From an uncultured Lachnospiraceae bacterium (GTDB taxonomy: Bacteria; Bacillota; Clostridia; Lachnospirales; Lachnospiraceae), in NCBI GenBank assembly GCA_910580195.1, contig CAJTWA010000016.1:14509-78508 (forward strand): 64,000 nt of DNA. Reading direction: 5' to 3'. The stretch's first letter is position 1. Each line of letters starts with the position of its first letter. This document shows, piece after piece, positions 1-8,291 of this stretch. A program made the translations under genes and the position numbers. Under the pieces are notes generated by a model. The model searched no databases. It worked only from the letters and a program-made list of their open reading frames with translations, and was not told the DNA's origin.

Positions 1-1
1 T

Positions 2-583
2 TTTCAGGCGCAGGCAGCAAGTACGGAGAAATTTTCCGTATTTGCTGTCCGTTTCTATGCATGGGCGGCAGCGGCGTTTGCCCAAGAAAGCCTGCAGGGG
101 ACGAAAAACCAGTTTTTTGACGTGGGCATCCATTTTGAAAAACTGAAAAAGAAGCTGGAACCCCTGCTGTGGGAACTGGATTCCCTGCAGGAACGTATCC
201 CAGCGGCAGAACGCATCCTCCTCGGGCTCCTGCGCCCCAGCCGGATAGATTCCCTGCTGCTGCGGGCAGTGGACCAAATGATTGAGTGCCGCGGCAACCT
301 GAAAATTCTGGGATTGGCAACAGACCTACATATCAGCAGCCGGCAGATGGAACGGATTTTCCATAAAAATATCGGCTGCACCCCGAAGAAGATGGCAGAA
401 CTGATCCGCTACCAATACGTCTGGCAGGAGGCATGCCTAACCCCAACCTTTTGCATCTTGGATGCCGTCCACAAATTTGGCTATACCGACCAATCCCACC
501 TGCTCCGCAATTTCCAGCAAATCCACGGCATGACCTTAACACAGGCCAAAAATCACGCCGCAAAGCTCCCCGCTTCTCTTTAG
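2..583 (+). CDS. AraC-family transcriptional regulator, 5' end cut by window
   Basis: Open from the window edge to the stop at 581-583, so the N-terminus is missing. The nearest in-window start (GTG 122) lies inside the protein, because the frame stays open upstream and reads a sensor-domain-like stretch (AVRFYAWAAAAF). The last 95 residues form an AraC-type double helix-turn-helix: a first HTH around LGLATDLHISSRQMERIF and a second around DAVHKFGYTDQSHLLRNFQ. Family members bind promoter DNA as dimers and sense a ligand through the N-terminal domain. The ligand and target cannot be read here. The stop codon touches a small inverted-repeat element that starts at 582. Family assignment is firm and function is unknown. 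Confidence 0.8.
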   Translation, partial: FQAQAASTEKFSVFAVRFYAWAAAAFAQESLQGTKNQFFDVGIHFEKLKKKLEPLLWELDSLQERIPAAERILLGLLRPSRIDSLLLRAVDQMIECRGNLKILGLATDLHISSRQMERIFHKNIGCTPKKMAELIRYQYVWQEACLTPTFCILDAVHKFGYTDQSHLLRNFQQIHGMTLTQAKNHAAKLPASL

Positions 584-672
584 GGTGTGTTTGAAAAATC
601 ATTTCCGCCATTTGTATCCCCTGCAAATTGTGGAATACATCTGTCAGAAAACACATTTTAAACACGCTTTAG
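582..672. repeat. Small inverted-repeat element (MITE-like)
   Basis: Starts AGGGTGTGTTTG directly at the stop of the AraC gene and ends with AAACACGCTTTA, so the ends are imperfect inverted repeats around GTGTTT. The start resembles the longer elements at 1444-1605 and 44033-44244. It has no coding capacity. It may also act as a terminator-like hairpin for the AraC gene. Confidence 0.4.
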
Positions 673-700
673 GCCGAACTTTTTTCTTTTCAATACACAG

Positions 701-877
701 GCAATTTGGGCAAGCCCTCCCCCACGCAAACACTTCATGGGCGTCCTTAGTGAAGGTGAAATCCACTGCTTACGTAGGCTTAGTGATGAAGGCTTTCCTG
801 AATCACTTAGCCGTAGTTAGCAGTTAGTTCACCGGAACGTTGCCCAGTTTGCGTGGGGGAGGGCTTGCCCAAATTGC
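701..877. repeat. Element with perfect 30-bp inverted repeats and structured 117-nt loop
   Basis: Bases 701-730 (GCAATTTGGGCAAGCCCTCC plus ten more) are the exact reverse complement of 848-877. The intervening 117 bases contain smaller hairpins, for example AGTGAT pairing with ATCACT. The loop and right arm, from about 813 to 865, match the reverse complement of the last bases of the window (63940-64000), so this is a dispersed repeat. It carries no ORF of its own. It could be a MITE, a palindromic insertion or a structured RNA. The 584-1055 gap holds only this and the 582-672 element. Confidence 0.65.
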
Positions 878-1055
878 CGTCCGCTCCCAAAGATTCCCCC
901 ATTGCATTGTCCGCTGTAATATGGCAGAGTGCCTTTCATAATGTCGGAAATTTACAAGACTCCCATACAATTTCCTGTTATACTCTAACATTATAATTCC
1001 ATAGCATACCTGCTGCAGCATTTTCAAAATAATGGAAAAGAAGGAGAACAGAATC

Positions 1056-1445
1056 ATGAAATTAGACGGATTTGGAATTTTAGTCAAAGACATGGGAACA
1101 ATGATACGCTTTTACCGCGACGTGCTGGGCTTTGAAATCAAAGAAGCAGAGGACACTTCAAACGTATTCCTAGAAAAAGACGGAACCCTGTTCCTGCTTT
1201 TCGGCCGTAAAGACTTTGAACAGATGACAAGCCACAGATACGGCTATGCCGAAGGCGAGAACGGCCACTTCGAAATCGCCCTTTCCGTAGAAAACTATGC
1301 CGAAGTGGACAAAGCCTTTGCCGAGGTTGTGGCAAAGGGCGCAAAACCCATTTTAGAGCCTACCACGGAACCATGGGGCCAGCGCACCTGCTATGTGGCA
1401 GACCCAGAAGGGAATCTGGTAGAAATCGGCTCCTTCCAGCCTTAG
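1056..1445 (+). CDS. VOC family (glyoxalase/bleomycin-resistance fold) protein
   Basis: 129 residues, one complete VOC unit: MKLDGFGILVKDMGTMIRFY at the start, then YRDVLGF, and a C-terminal CYVADPEGNLVEIG strand. These are the beta-alpha-beta-beta-beta signatures of single-module VOC proteins. ATG 1056 is preferred over ATG 1032 because AAGGAG at 1041-1046 is well placed for it. VOC proteins use a divalent metal and act as lyases, dioxygenases or drug-binding proteins, and the substrate cannot be predicted here. It stands alone, with a MITE-like element beginning at its stop codon. Confidence 0.8.
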   Translation: MKLDGFGILVKDMGTMIRFYRDVLGFEIKEAEDTSNVFLEKDGTLFLLFGRKDFEQMTSHRYGYAEGENGHFEIALSVENYAEVDKAFAEVVAKGAKPILEPTTEPWGQRTCYVADPEGNLVEIGSFQP

Positions 1446-1605
1446 GGCGTGCCTGAAAATTAATTCCCGCAATCTGCTGCCCCGCTTCACACCAGCTTTC
1501 ATGCTGAATTTCATCAATGTAGCCCACTGCATCTCCGAAATTCAGCATAAAACTTGATGCAAATTGGGTCAACATTTTGCAGAAAGCAATTTTCAGGCAC
1601 ACTCT
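1444..1605. repeat. MITE-like element with 18-bp terminal inverted repeats
   Basis: The left end AGGGCGTGCCTGAAAATT (1444-1461) matches the reverse complement of the right end (1588-1605) at 16 of 18 positions. The interior contains a second inverted repeat (TGCTGAATTTC pairing with GAAATTCAGCA). A half-copy of the end motif, AGGGAGCGTCTGAAAA, follows at 1606. It is non-coding and has the same end motif family as 44033-44244. Confidence 0.6.
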
Positions 1606-1695
1606 AGGGAGCGTCTGAAAACCAGCAAAATAACTAAATTTAAACTTGAATTTTTGGCAAAAACAGAGAAAGTCACCAACCCCAGAATCCACCCA

Positions 1696-1724
1696 TTGAC
1701 TTTCCAAATAAGTTGCGTTATCAT
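1696..1724 (+). promoter_or_regulatory. Predicted sigma-A promoter of the beta-glucoside PTS operon
   Basis: TTGACT (1696-1701), 17-base spacer, TATCAT (1719-1724). Transcription would begin near 1731, just ahead of the RAT at 1738. It is read by eye and supported by its position relative to the antiterminator elements. Confidence 0.6.
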
Positions 1725-1737
1725 AAGAGCACAAACA

Positions 1738-1768
1738 GGATAGTGATTGCGCAAGCAAGCTAAACCTA
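1738..1768 (+). promoter_or_regulatory. RAT site bound by LicT/BglG antiterminator
   Basis: Begins GGATAGTGATTGCGC and ends AAGCAAGCTAAACCTA. This follows the known ribonucleic antiterminator layout GGATTGTTACTG...CAGGCAAAACC seen before sacB, bglP and licS. It overlaps the left arm of the terminator at 1763-1838, so a bound antiterminator would stop the terminator from forming. It is directly upstream of the antiterminator gene itself, giving autoregulation by the inducing sugar. Confidence 0.8.
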
Positions 1769-1838
1769 TATGTAAAATAATACGGAAACAAGCTAAACTG
1801 AATGATTTTCTTCCGTATGTTTTTCATATAGGTTTTTT
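1763..1838 (+). terminator. Conditional terminator overlapping the RAT
   Basis: AACCTATATG (1763-1772) pairs with CATATAGGTT (1825-1834), with an inner stem ATACGGAA/TTCCGTAT (1780-1787 with 1811-1818), followed by a T run. Its left arm shares bases with the RAT. Confidence 0.75.
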
Positions 1839-1872
1839 GTATGGTTTGGAAAGATGGTAAGAGGTGGAGGAA

Positions 1873-2718
1873 ATGAAGATTTACAAAGCCCTAAACAACA
1901 ATGCAGCAGTTGTATTAGACGAAAAAGGCCATGAGAAAATTGTCATGGGAAAAGGCATCTGCTTTAAGAAAAAAGCAGGCGACGAGATTCCCGGGGAATT
2001 GGCAGAAAAAGTATTTTCCCTGTCCGGAGCGGAGGCAAACAGCAAGTTCCAAGCCTTAATACAGGACGTCCCCATGGAGCACATCGCACTGGGGGAAGAA
2101 ATCATTGCAGAAGCAAAGGCGCGCCTTGGGCAGAAAATGAACGATATGGTCTATATTTCCCTGATAGACCACGTACATACCTCTATTGTCCGGTTTTTGG
2201 AAGGGATTACCGTGAAAAATATCCTGCTGTGGGATATCCGCAAATTTTATAAGGAAGAATACCAGATTGGCCTGTGGGCCTTGGAATTGGTAAAGGAAAC
2301 GTGTAGCGTGGAGCTGCCGGAGGATGAAGCTGGGTTTATCGCCCTCCATCTGGCAAATGCCCAGATGGATGAGGAAAAAATGCAGAACATGTACGAAATT
2401 ACCCGGATTATGCAGGAAATTTTAAATATAGTAAGGTACTATTTTAAGGTTACATTCGATGAAGATGATGTGTATTACTACCGTTTTGTCACCCACCTTA
2501 AATTTTTTGCCAAAAGGCTGTCGGAACACAAGCTTTATGAAGGGGATGACAACGACGAACTGTGGGGCGTGGTGAAGGAAAAATATCCGGATACCTTCCG
2601 CTGCGTGGAAAAAATTACGGCATTTATTGAAAAGAAATACGAATATAAACTGTTAAAGGATGAGCAGCTTTACCTGACAATCCACATAGAGCGGGCCATC
2701 CATAAAGCAAGGGAATAG
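1873..2718 (+). CDS. licT: BglG/LicT-family transcriptional antiterminator
   Basis: 281 residues with the normal three-part layout: an N-terminal CAT RNA-binding domain (MKIYKALNNNAAVVLD, about 1-55) and two PRD domains (about 65-170 and 170-281) that are phosphorylated on histidines by the PTS. ATG 1873 is chosen over GTG 1864 because the family begins MKIxKxLNNN and the purine-rich GAGGTGGAGG lies just upstream. The RAT and terminator upstream and the EIIBCA and GH1 genes downstream fit substrate-induced antitermination of a beta-glucoside operon. The product is inferred to bind RNA when its cognate EII is idle in phosphate transfer because sugar is present. licT and bglG are used for the same family, and the exact sugar is inferred. 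Confidence 0.9.
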   Translation: MKIYKALNNNAAVVLDEKGHEKIVMGKGICFKKKAGDEIPGELAEKVFSLSGAEANSKFQALIQDVPMEHIALGEEIIAEAKARLGQKMNDMVYISLIDHVHTSIVRFLEGITVKNILLWDIRKFYKEEYQIGLWALELVKETCSVELPEDEAGFIALHLANAQMDEEKMQNMYEITRIMQEILNIVRYYFKVTFDEDDVYYYRFVTHLKFFAKRLSEHKLYEGDDNDELWGVVKEKYPDTFRCVEKITAFIEKKYEYKLLKDEQLYLTIHIERAIHKARE

Positions 2719-2760
2719 TTCCCATAAATATCTTAGGAAAACACAAAATCATGTATGCCA

Positions 2761-2795
2761 GGATGGTGACAGGGGTAAGACTGCTGGCCAAACCT
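2761..2795 (+). promoter_or_regulatory. Possible second RAT-like hairpin between licT and EIIBCA
   Basis: GGATGGTGACAG ... CTGGCCAAACC resembles the two halves of a RAT but with a longer loop, and no convincing terminator overlaps it. An AAAATAAAATTTTATTTT palindrome follows. It may be a degenerate copy or chance. Confidence 0.25.
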
Positions 2796-2831
2796 TCATA
2801 AAATAAAATTTTATTTTCAGGAGGAAAAAAG

Positions 2832-4766
2832 ATGGGTAAGTATGGAAATCTGGCACAGGACATCGTTAAGAACATCGGGGGGAAGGGGAACGTCATAAGC
2901 CTGACGCATTGCATCACAAGGCTCCGGTTTAAGCTGAAGGACGAAAGCAAGGCCAAGGACGATGTGCTGAAAAACATGGATGGGGTGGTGACTGTCATGA
3001 AAAGCGGCGGGCAGTACCAAGTAGTAATCGGCAACCATGTGCCGGAAGTATATGCGGACGTGATGCCGCTGTTAGGGCTTGAGGACGGTGCGTCCCAGCA
3101 GGAGGAAGAAGCGCCGTCAGGGAACCTCTTTAACCGGTTCATTGACATTATTTCTGGCATTTTCCAGCCAATCTTAGGGATTATGGCTGCCTGCGGGATG
3201 GTGAAGGGGCTTAATGCATTATTTGTCGCATTAGGGCTGTATGGAGATGCCTGCGGGGGGTATTTAATCTTGAATTCCATTGGGGATGGGCTCTTTCATT
3301 TCCTCCCGCTGTTCCTAGGTTACACCGCTGCAAAAAAATTTAACATGAAGCCGATGATTGGGCTGGTAATCGGAGCGATTATGTGTTATCCTAGTATACA
3401 AGGGAGTGCCCTTTCCACAGGTGGGGAAGCGCTCTACACGCTGTTTTCTGGAACCATGTTTGAATCAGCCGTATACACGGATTTCTTCGGCATACCGCTG
3501 ATAGCCATGGATTATACAGGAACTGTGGTCCCAGTCATATTTGTAGTATATTTTGCATCCAAATGTGAGAAATTTTTTGGGAAATTCATACCAGATTTGG
3601 TAAAGTTTTTCTTTGTCCCTATGCTGACGCTGCTTGTGGCGATTCCGGCAGGCCTTTTGGTGATTGGGCCTCTGGCTTCTTTTGCATCCACGGTGATTGC
3701 AGAGGCTGTCATGTCCGTGCGGGATTTCAGCCCAATGCTTGCAGGGGCAATTGTAGGGCTTACATGGCAGATTTTAGTCATTTTCGGCCTTCATTGGGGA
3801 TTTATCCCGGTTTACATCAACAACATCATGACAAATGGATATGACAATGTGATGATGCCGTTTTTTGCTTGTACATTTGCAACAAGCGCAGTTGTTTTAG
3901 CAATTTTCTTTAAGACGAAGAATAAGCAGATGAAGGAGCTTGCGCTGCCGAACTTTATTTCAGGCATCTTCGGCGTGACGGAGCCGGCAATTTACGGTAT
4001 CCTCCTTCCCTTGAAAAAACCCTTTATCATTAGCTGCATTGCCGGAGGGATTGGCGGGGGCTTCTATGGAGCCTTCAACTTCCGGAAATTTATGATGGGG
4101 GGCATGGGGATTTTCGAATTCCCTGCAATGATTGAGCCAGACGGCGGCATGGGCAACCTGATTGTGGCAGTAGTTGGGGTCATCCTTACCATGGCGATTG
4201 CTTTTGCGGCAACCATGGTGTTCTATAAAGAGGAAGAACCGGCAGCAGCAGGGGCGCAATGCCCGGCAGCGGCCCAAGGCAAAAGGGAAGGCGCGCAGGG
4301 CGCTATCACAAAACGGTTTGAAATTGCAAGCCCTATGGCGGGGAAGGTGCTGAAATTGGAAACCATCCATGACGATGCCTTTGCCTCAGGCGTATTGGGG
4401 AAAGGAGCGGCCATCCTGCCGGAGCGGGGTGAGGTCTTTGCACCTGCGGACGGCGTAGTTTCCACATTGTTCCCGACTCTCCATGCCATTGGGATGGAAA
4501 CCGACGATGGGGCGGAGCTTTTAATCCATATCGGGCTGGATACCGTCCAGTTGGAAGGGAAAGGCTTTGAAGCCATGGTCAGCCAAGGGGAACGGGTGAA
4601 GCAAGGGCAGCTTCTGGTGAAATTTGACATGGATTACATCACAAGCCAAGGGTTTTGCTTAGAAACGCCGGTGCTTGTGGTAAATTCCGACGATTACTTG
4701 GAAGTTGCAGAGAGCAAGGAAGAGCAGATGTTACCGGGGATTCCCCTGCTTACTGTCGTAGCTTAG
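2832..4766 (+). CDS. bglF: PTS beta-glucoside transporter subunit IIBCA
   Basis: 644 residues. EIIB comes first (phospho-Cys27 in SLTHCITRLRF), then a polytopic EIIC (about 110-465), then a glucose-type EIIA (about 490-644) with the two histidine motifs LHAIGM and LLIHIG (phospho-His about 566). It imports and phosphorylates an aryl- or alkyl-beta-glucoside or a beta-linked disaccharide at the membrane, taking phosphate from HPr. The EIIC-EIIA junction is a short Ala/Gln-rich linker. It lies between the antiterminator and the 6-phospho-beta-glucosidase, so it is also expected to signal to LicT through PRD phosphorylation. Family is certain and the exact substrate is not. Confidence 0.92.
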   Translation: MGKYGNLAQDIVKNIGGKGNVISLTHCITRLRFKLKDESKAKDDVLKNMDGVVTVMKSGGQYQVVIGNHVPEVYADVMPLLGLEDGASQQEEEAPSGNLFNRFIDIISGIFQPILGIMAACGMVKGLNALFVALGLYGDACGGYLILNSIGDGLFHFLPLFLGYTAAKKFNMKPMIGLVIGAIMCYPSIQGSALSTGGEALYTLFSGTMFESAVYTDFFGIPLIAMDYTGTVVPVIFVVYFASKCEKFFGKFIPDLVKFFFVPMLTLLVAIPAGLLVIGPLASFASTVIAEAVMSVRDFSPMLAGAIVGLTWQILVIFGLHWGFIPVYINNIMTNGYDNVMMPFFACTFATSAVVLAIFFKTKNKQMKELALPNFISGIFGVTEPAIYGILLPLKKPFIISCIAGGIGGGFYGAFNFRKFMMGGMGIFEFPAMIEPDGGMGNLIVAVVGVILTMAIAFAATMVFYKEEEPAAAGAQCPAAAQGKREGAQGAITKRFEIASPMAGKVLKLETIHDDAFASGVLGKGAAILPERGEVFAPADGVVSTLFPTLHAIGMETDDGAELLIHIGLDTVQLEGKGFEAMVSQGERVKQGQLLVKFDMDYITSQGFCLETPVLVVNSDDYLEVAESKEEQMLPGIPLLTVVA

Positions 4767-4844
4767 GGATAGCGCTGGGTATGGAAGAAGTATTACCGGG
4801 AGCCTGCTTTTGTACAGCAGGGACGGGATTGGATGGAGGAAGAC

Positions 4845-6272
4845 ATGGGATTACAGGAAAATTTTTTATGGGGCGGAGCCTCAGCGGCAAATCAGTGTGA
4901 GGGCGGGATTTTTGAGGATGGCAGGGGGCTTGCTAACGTGGATGTCTGCCCGGCAGGCAAGGACAGGGGCGATGTGATTTCCGGCAGGAGGAAGATGCTT
5001 TCGATGGATCAAGAGCATACGTACCCTGCGGCAGTTGCAGTAGATTTTTACCATCATTTCCGGGAGGATATCCGGCTGCTTGGGGAACTGGGCTGCCGGG
5101 TATACCGGATGAGCATTGCATGGACCCGGATATTCCCCCAAGGGGACGAGGAAGAGCCCAACGAAGCAGGGCTTGAGTTCTACAAGGAAGTGTTCCGGGA
5201 GTGCCAGAAGAGAAACATCCGGCCATTGGTGACGATTTCCCATTTTGACTGCCCCATTGGGCTGATTGAGAAATACGGCGGGTGGCGGAACCGGAAGATG
5301 ATAGGATTCTATTTAAAGCTGTGCAAGACCTTGTTTACACGTTACAAGGAGTATGTTTCCGATTGGCTGAATTTCAATGAAATCAATATGATACTGCACG
5401 CCCCGTTTATGGGGGCTGGGATTTGCTTTGAGCCGGGGGAGGACGAAGAAGCAGTGAAATACCAAGCAGCCCACCATGAACTGGTGGCAGGGGCGCTGGC
5501 GGTGAAGATGGCCCATGAAATCAACCCGAAGAACCGGGTAGGGTGCATGTTTGCCGCAGGGAGCGCGTATCCCCGCACCTGCAGCCCGGAGGATGTGTGG
5601 GAAGCCCTCCTGACGGATCAGGAAAATTATTTCTTTGTGGACGTCCAAGCAAGGGGCTATTACCCGGCCTATGCAGTAAAACGCTTGAAAAAGCGGGGAA
5701 TTTGGCCCAAAATGGATCCGGAAGATGAAGCAGTGCTGAAAAGCTACACCGTGGACTTTATTTCATTTTCCTACTATAACAGCAGATGCATTGCCGCCCC
5801 GGGCAGCGGCAGCGAGGAAGCAGAAGGGAACCTGTTCAAATCCGCCAAGAACCCCTACCTTACATTCAGCGAGTGGGGCTGGCCCATTGACCCGCTGGGG
5901 CTGCGCATAACCTTGAACCAAGTGTATGACCGTTACCAGAAGCCTTTGTTTATTGTGGAGAACGGCCTTGGGGCAGTGGATACCCCCGATGAAAACGGGG
6001 AAATCCATGACAGCTACCGGATTGAGTACCTGCGGGAGCATATCCGTGCAATGAAAGCGGCAGTGGAAGAGGATGGCGTAGAGCTGATAGGGTACACTTC
6101 CTGGGCACCCATTGATTTAATCAGCGCAGGCAGCGGAGAGATGAAGAAGCGGTATGGTTTTGTGTACGTGGATAAGCAGGAGGACGGAAGCGGGACTCTT
6201 GCGCGTACCAAGAAGCAGTCTTTCAGCTGGTACCAAAAGGTGATTGAGAGCAATGGGGAAGATTTGGGATAA
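4845..6272 (+). CDS. bglA: 6-phospho-beta-glucosidase, GH1 family
   Basis: 475 residues. It hydrolyses the phosphorylated beta-glucoside delivered by the upstream PTS to glucose 6-phosphate and an aglycone or sugar. GH1 hallmarks are the opening LWGGASAANQCEGG, the acid/base Glu179 in FNEIN, and the nucleophile Glu372 in FIVENGLG. Near the end, the KRYGFVYVD region and the Ser/Lys residues nearby are typical of phosphate-binding GH1 enzymes. ATG 4845 is preferred to ATG 4833 because GGAGGA lies at 4835-4840. It is the third gene of the operon and ends 26 bases before HPr. Confidence 0.9.
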   Translation: MGLQENFLWGGASAANQCEGGIFEDGRGLANVDVCPAGKDRGDVISGRRKMLSMDQEHTYPAAVAVDFYHHFREDIRLLGELGCRVYRMSIAWTRIFPQGDEEEPNEAGLEFYKEVFRECQKRNIRPLVTISHFDCPIGLIEKYGGWRNRKMIGFYLKLCKTLFTRYKEYVSDWLNFNEINMILHAPFMGAGICFEPGEDEEAVKYQAAHHELVAGALAVKMAHEINPKNRVGCMFAAGSAYPRTCSPEDVWEALLTDQENYFFVDVQARGYYPAYAVKRLKKRGIWPKMDPEDEAVLKSYTVDFISFSYYNSRCIAAPGSGSEEAEGNLFKSAKNPYLTFSEWGWPIDPLGLRITLNQVYDRYQKPLFIVENGLGAVDTPDENGEIHDSYRIEYLREHIRAMKAAVEEDGVELIGYTSWAPIDLISAGSGEMKKRYGFVYVDKQEDGSGTLARTKKQSFSWYQKVIESNGEDLG

Positions 6273-6298
6273 TAATAGAAAAAAAGGAGATTTTATTT

Positions 6299-6556
6299 AT
6301 GAAAAAGTTTGAATATCTCATCAAGGACGAAATCGGAATCCATGCAAGGCCAGCAGGGCTCTTAGTGAAAGAAGCAAAGAATTTTGAAAGTAAGATTATG
6401 CTGGTGAAGGATGGCAAATCTGCAGAAGCAACCAAGCTTATGGCAGTCATGGGCCTTGGGGTGAAATGCGGCCAGAACGTAGAAGTTACAGTAGAAGGCC
6501 CAGACGAAGACGCAGCTTTTGATGCAATGAAAACATTTTTCGAAACAAATCTGTAA
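6299..6556 (+). CDS. HPr-like phosphocarrier with Lys at position 46
   Basis: 85 residues that align without gaps to Bacillus HPr. The catalytic His15 is intact in GIHARPA, so phosphate relay from enzyme I to the EII proteins should work. The regulatory site is not intact: the usual LKSIMGVM becomes ATKLMAVM, placing Lys at 46 and Thr at 45. HPr kinase normally phosphorylates Ser46 to make the CcpA corepressor, so this paralogue should not take part in that form of catabolite repression unless Thr45 substitutes. It is located inside the beta-glucoside operon directly before enzyme I. Confidence 0.9.
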   Translation: MKKFEYLIKDEIGIHARPAGLLVKEAKNFESKIMLVKDGKSAEATKLMAVMGLGVKCGQNVEVTVEGPDEDAAFDAMKTFFETNL

Positions 6557-6598
6557 TCTGAAACACAGGCTTCTGTGGGTAGAGGAGGTATGAAACCG

Positions 6599-8224
6599 AT
6601 GGTAAAATTATCTGGAAAATCAGTATATAAAGGGATTGTCCTAGGCCCGGTGGCTGTGCTGAAAAAGGACGACCAGCAGGTAAAGCGGGTAAAGATTACA
6701 GATGCGGATGCAGAACTGGGAAGGCTTGGCAAGGCCGGGGAGCAGGCAAGGGAGCAGCTTAAGGCCCTTTATGACAAAGCATTGAAGGAAGTTGGGGAAG
6801 CCAGCGCAGCTATTTTTGAAGTGCACCAAATGATGCTGGAGGACGAGGATTACCTTGAGTCCATCCACAATATGATCCGCACGGAAATGGTAAACGCAGA
6901 ATATGCCGTTGCAGTGACTGGGGACAACTTTTCTGAAATGTTTGCCGGCATGGACGACGAATATATGAAAGCAAGGGCCGCTGACGTGAAAGACATTTCC
7001 AACCGCCTTGTCCGCAACCTGACAGGGCAGCAGGATTTGGACCTTGCCTCCATGGAACCTTCCATTATCGTGGCAGACGACTTAAGCCCAAGCGAAACCG
7101 TCCAGATGGATAAGTCCAAAATTTTGGCATTTGTGACGGTCCATGGTTCCACCAATTCCCATACCTCGATTTTGGCAAGGATGATGAACATTCCGGCGCT
7201 GGTAAGCGTGCCGCTGAATCTTGACGAGGTACATACGGGCATGAAGGCTGTTGTGGACGGGTTTTCCGGGGAAGTAATTTTTGAGCCTTCCGAGGAAATC
7301 TGCCAAGCAACTGAGGAACGGGTCCGCGAGGAGCAGGAAAAGCTGCAGCTTCTCCATACCCTTAAGGGGAAAGAGAACGTAACCCTCGCCGGGCGCAAAA
7401 TCAATATTTATGCAAATATCGGCGGTGTCGGCGACGTGGGCTATGTGCTGGAAAATGATGCAGGTGGGATTGGCTTGTTCCGGAGCGAGTTCTTGTACCT
7501 TGGCAGGGATGATTTCCCGACAGAGGAAGAGCAGTTCTCCGCATACCGGCAGGTGGTGCAGACCATGGCTGGGAAAAAGGTTATTATCCGTACGCTGGAC
7601 ATTGGTGCAGACAAGCAGGTGGATTACTTCAACCTCGGAAATGAGGATAACCCTGCCATGGGTTACCGTGCAATCCGCATCTGCTTAAAGCAGCCGGATA
7701 TCTTCAAGACCCAGCTGCGCGCATTGCTCCGTGCTACCATGTACGGTAACCTGTCCATCATGTACCCCATGATAACTTCCGTGGATGAAGTGAAGCGGAT
7801 TTATGAAATCGTGGACGAAGTGAAGGCAGAATTGGATGAAGCGCAGGTTCCATATAAAGTGCCGGAGCAGGGCATCATGATTGAAACCCCTGCGGCAGTT
7901 ATGGTAAGCGATGATTTGGCAGAGCTGGTAGACTTTTTCAGCATCGGCACCAATGACCTGACACAGTACACATTGGCGGTAGACAGGCAGAACGCACGTC
8001 TGGATGATTTCTACAACCCACACCACAAGGCAATCCTCCGGATGATCCAGATGGTTGTGGACAGCGCCCACAAGGCAGGGAAGTGGGCCGGCATCTGCGG
8101 GGAGCTTGGGGCAGACTTAGAGCTGACCGAAGAATTCTTAAAGATGGGCTTGGATGAACTGTCCGTATCGCCTTCCATGGTGCTGCGGGTGAGGAAAGCT
8201 GTCCGGGAATCTGAGATTGCTTAA
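6599..8224 (+). CDS. ptsI: PTS enzyme I (phosphoenolpyruvate-protein phosphotransferase)
   Basis: 541 residues. It transfers phosphate from PEP to HPr in the cytoplasm. The N-terminal swivelling domain has active His188 in HGSTNSHTSILAR. The C-terminal PEP-binding barrel carries GIGLFRSEFLY, the conserved MGYRAIRICL, and the GICGELGAD near the end. ATG 6599 is preferred to ATG 6590 or GTG 6575, because AGGAGG at 6583-6588 is only one base from 6590 but ten from 6599. The last gene of the operon, it is followed by a strong terminator. General PTS genes inside a substrate-specific operon are unusual. Confidence 0.93.
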   Translation: MVKLSGKSVYKGIVLGPVAVLKKDDQQVKRVKITDADAELGRLGKAGEQAREQLKALYDKALKEVGEASAAIFEVHQMMLEDEDYLESIHNMIRTEMVNAEYAVAVTGDNFSEMFAGMDDEYMKARAADVKDISNRLVRNLTGQQDLDLASMEPSIIVADDLSPSETVQMDKSKILAFVTVHGSTNSHTSILARMMNIPALVSVPLNLDEVHTGMKAVVDGFSGEVIFEPSEEICQATEERVREEQEKLQLLHTLKGKENVTLAGRKINIYANIGGVGDVGYVLENDAGGIGLFRSEFLYLGRDDFPTEEEQFSAYRQVVQTMAGKKVIIRTLDIGADKQVDYFNLGNEDNPAMGYRAIRICLKQPDIFKTQLRALLRATMYGNLSIMYPMITSVDEVKRIYEIVDEVKAELDEAQVPYKVPEQGIMIETPAAVMVSDDLAELVDFFSIGTNDLTQYTLAVDRQNARLDDFYNPHHKAILRMIQMVVDSAHKAGKWAGICGELGADLELTEEFLKMGLDELSVSPSMVLRVRKAVRESEIA

Positions 8225-8251
8225 CCAGGACGGGCAGAATAGCATAGAAAA

Positions 8252-8288
8252 AAGAGCGTGTTTCCTTTGGGGGGACACGCTCTTTCTT
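8252..8288. terminator. Rho-independent terminator between convergent operons
   Basis: GAGCGTGT (8254-8261) pairs with ACACGCTC (8275-8282), followed by TTTCTT on the plus strand and preceded by an A run, so it can stop both the PTS operon and the leftward sialic acid operon. Confidence 0.85.
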
Positions 8289-8291
8289 ATG

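Noticed and set aside
1360..1827. 155-codon minus-strand frame
   Set aside because: Covers the MITE-like element, the promoter and the RAT, with no domain or ribosome site.
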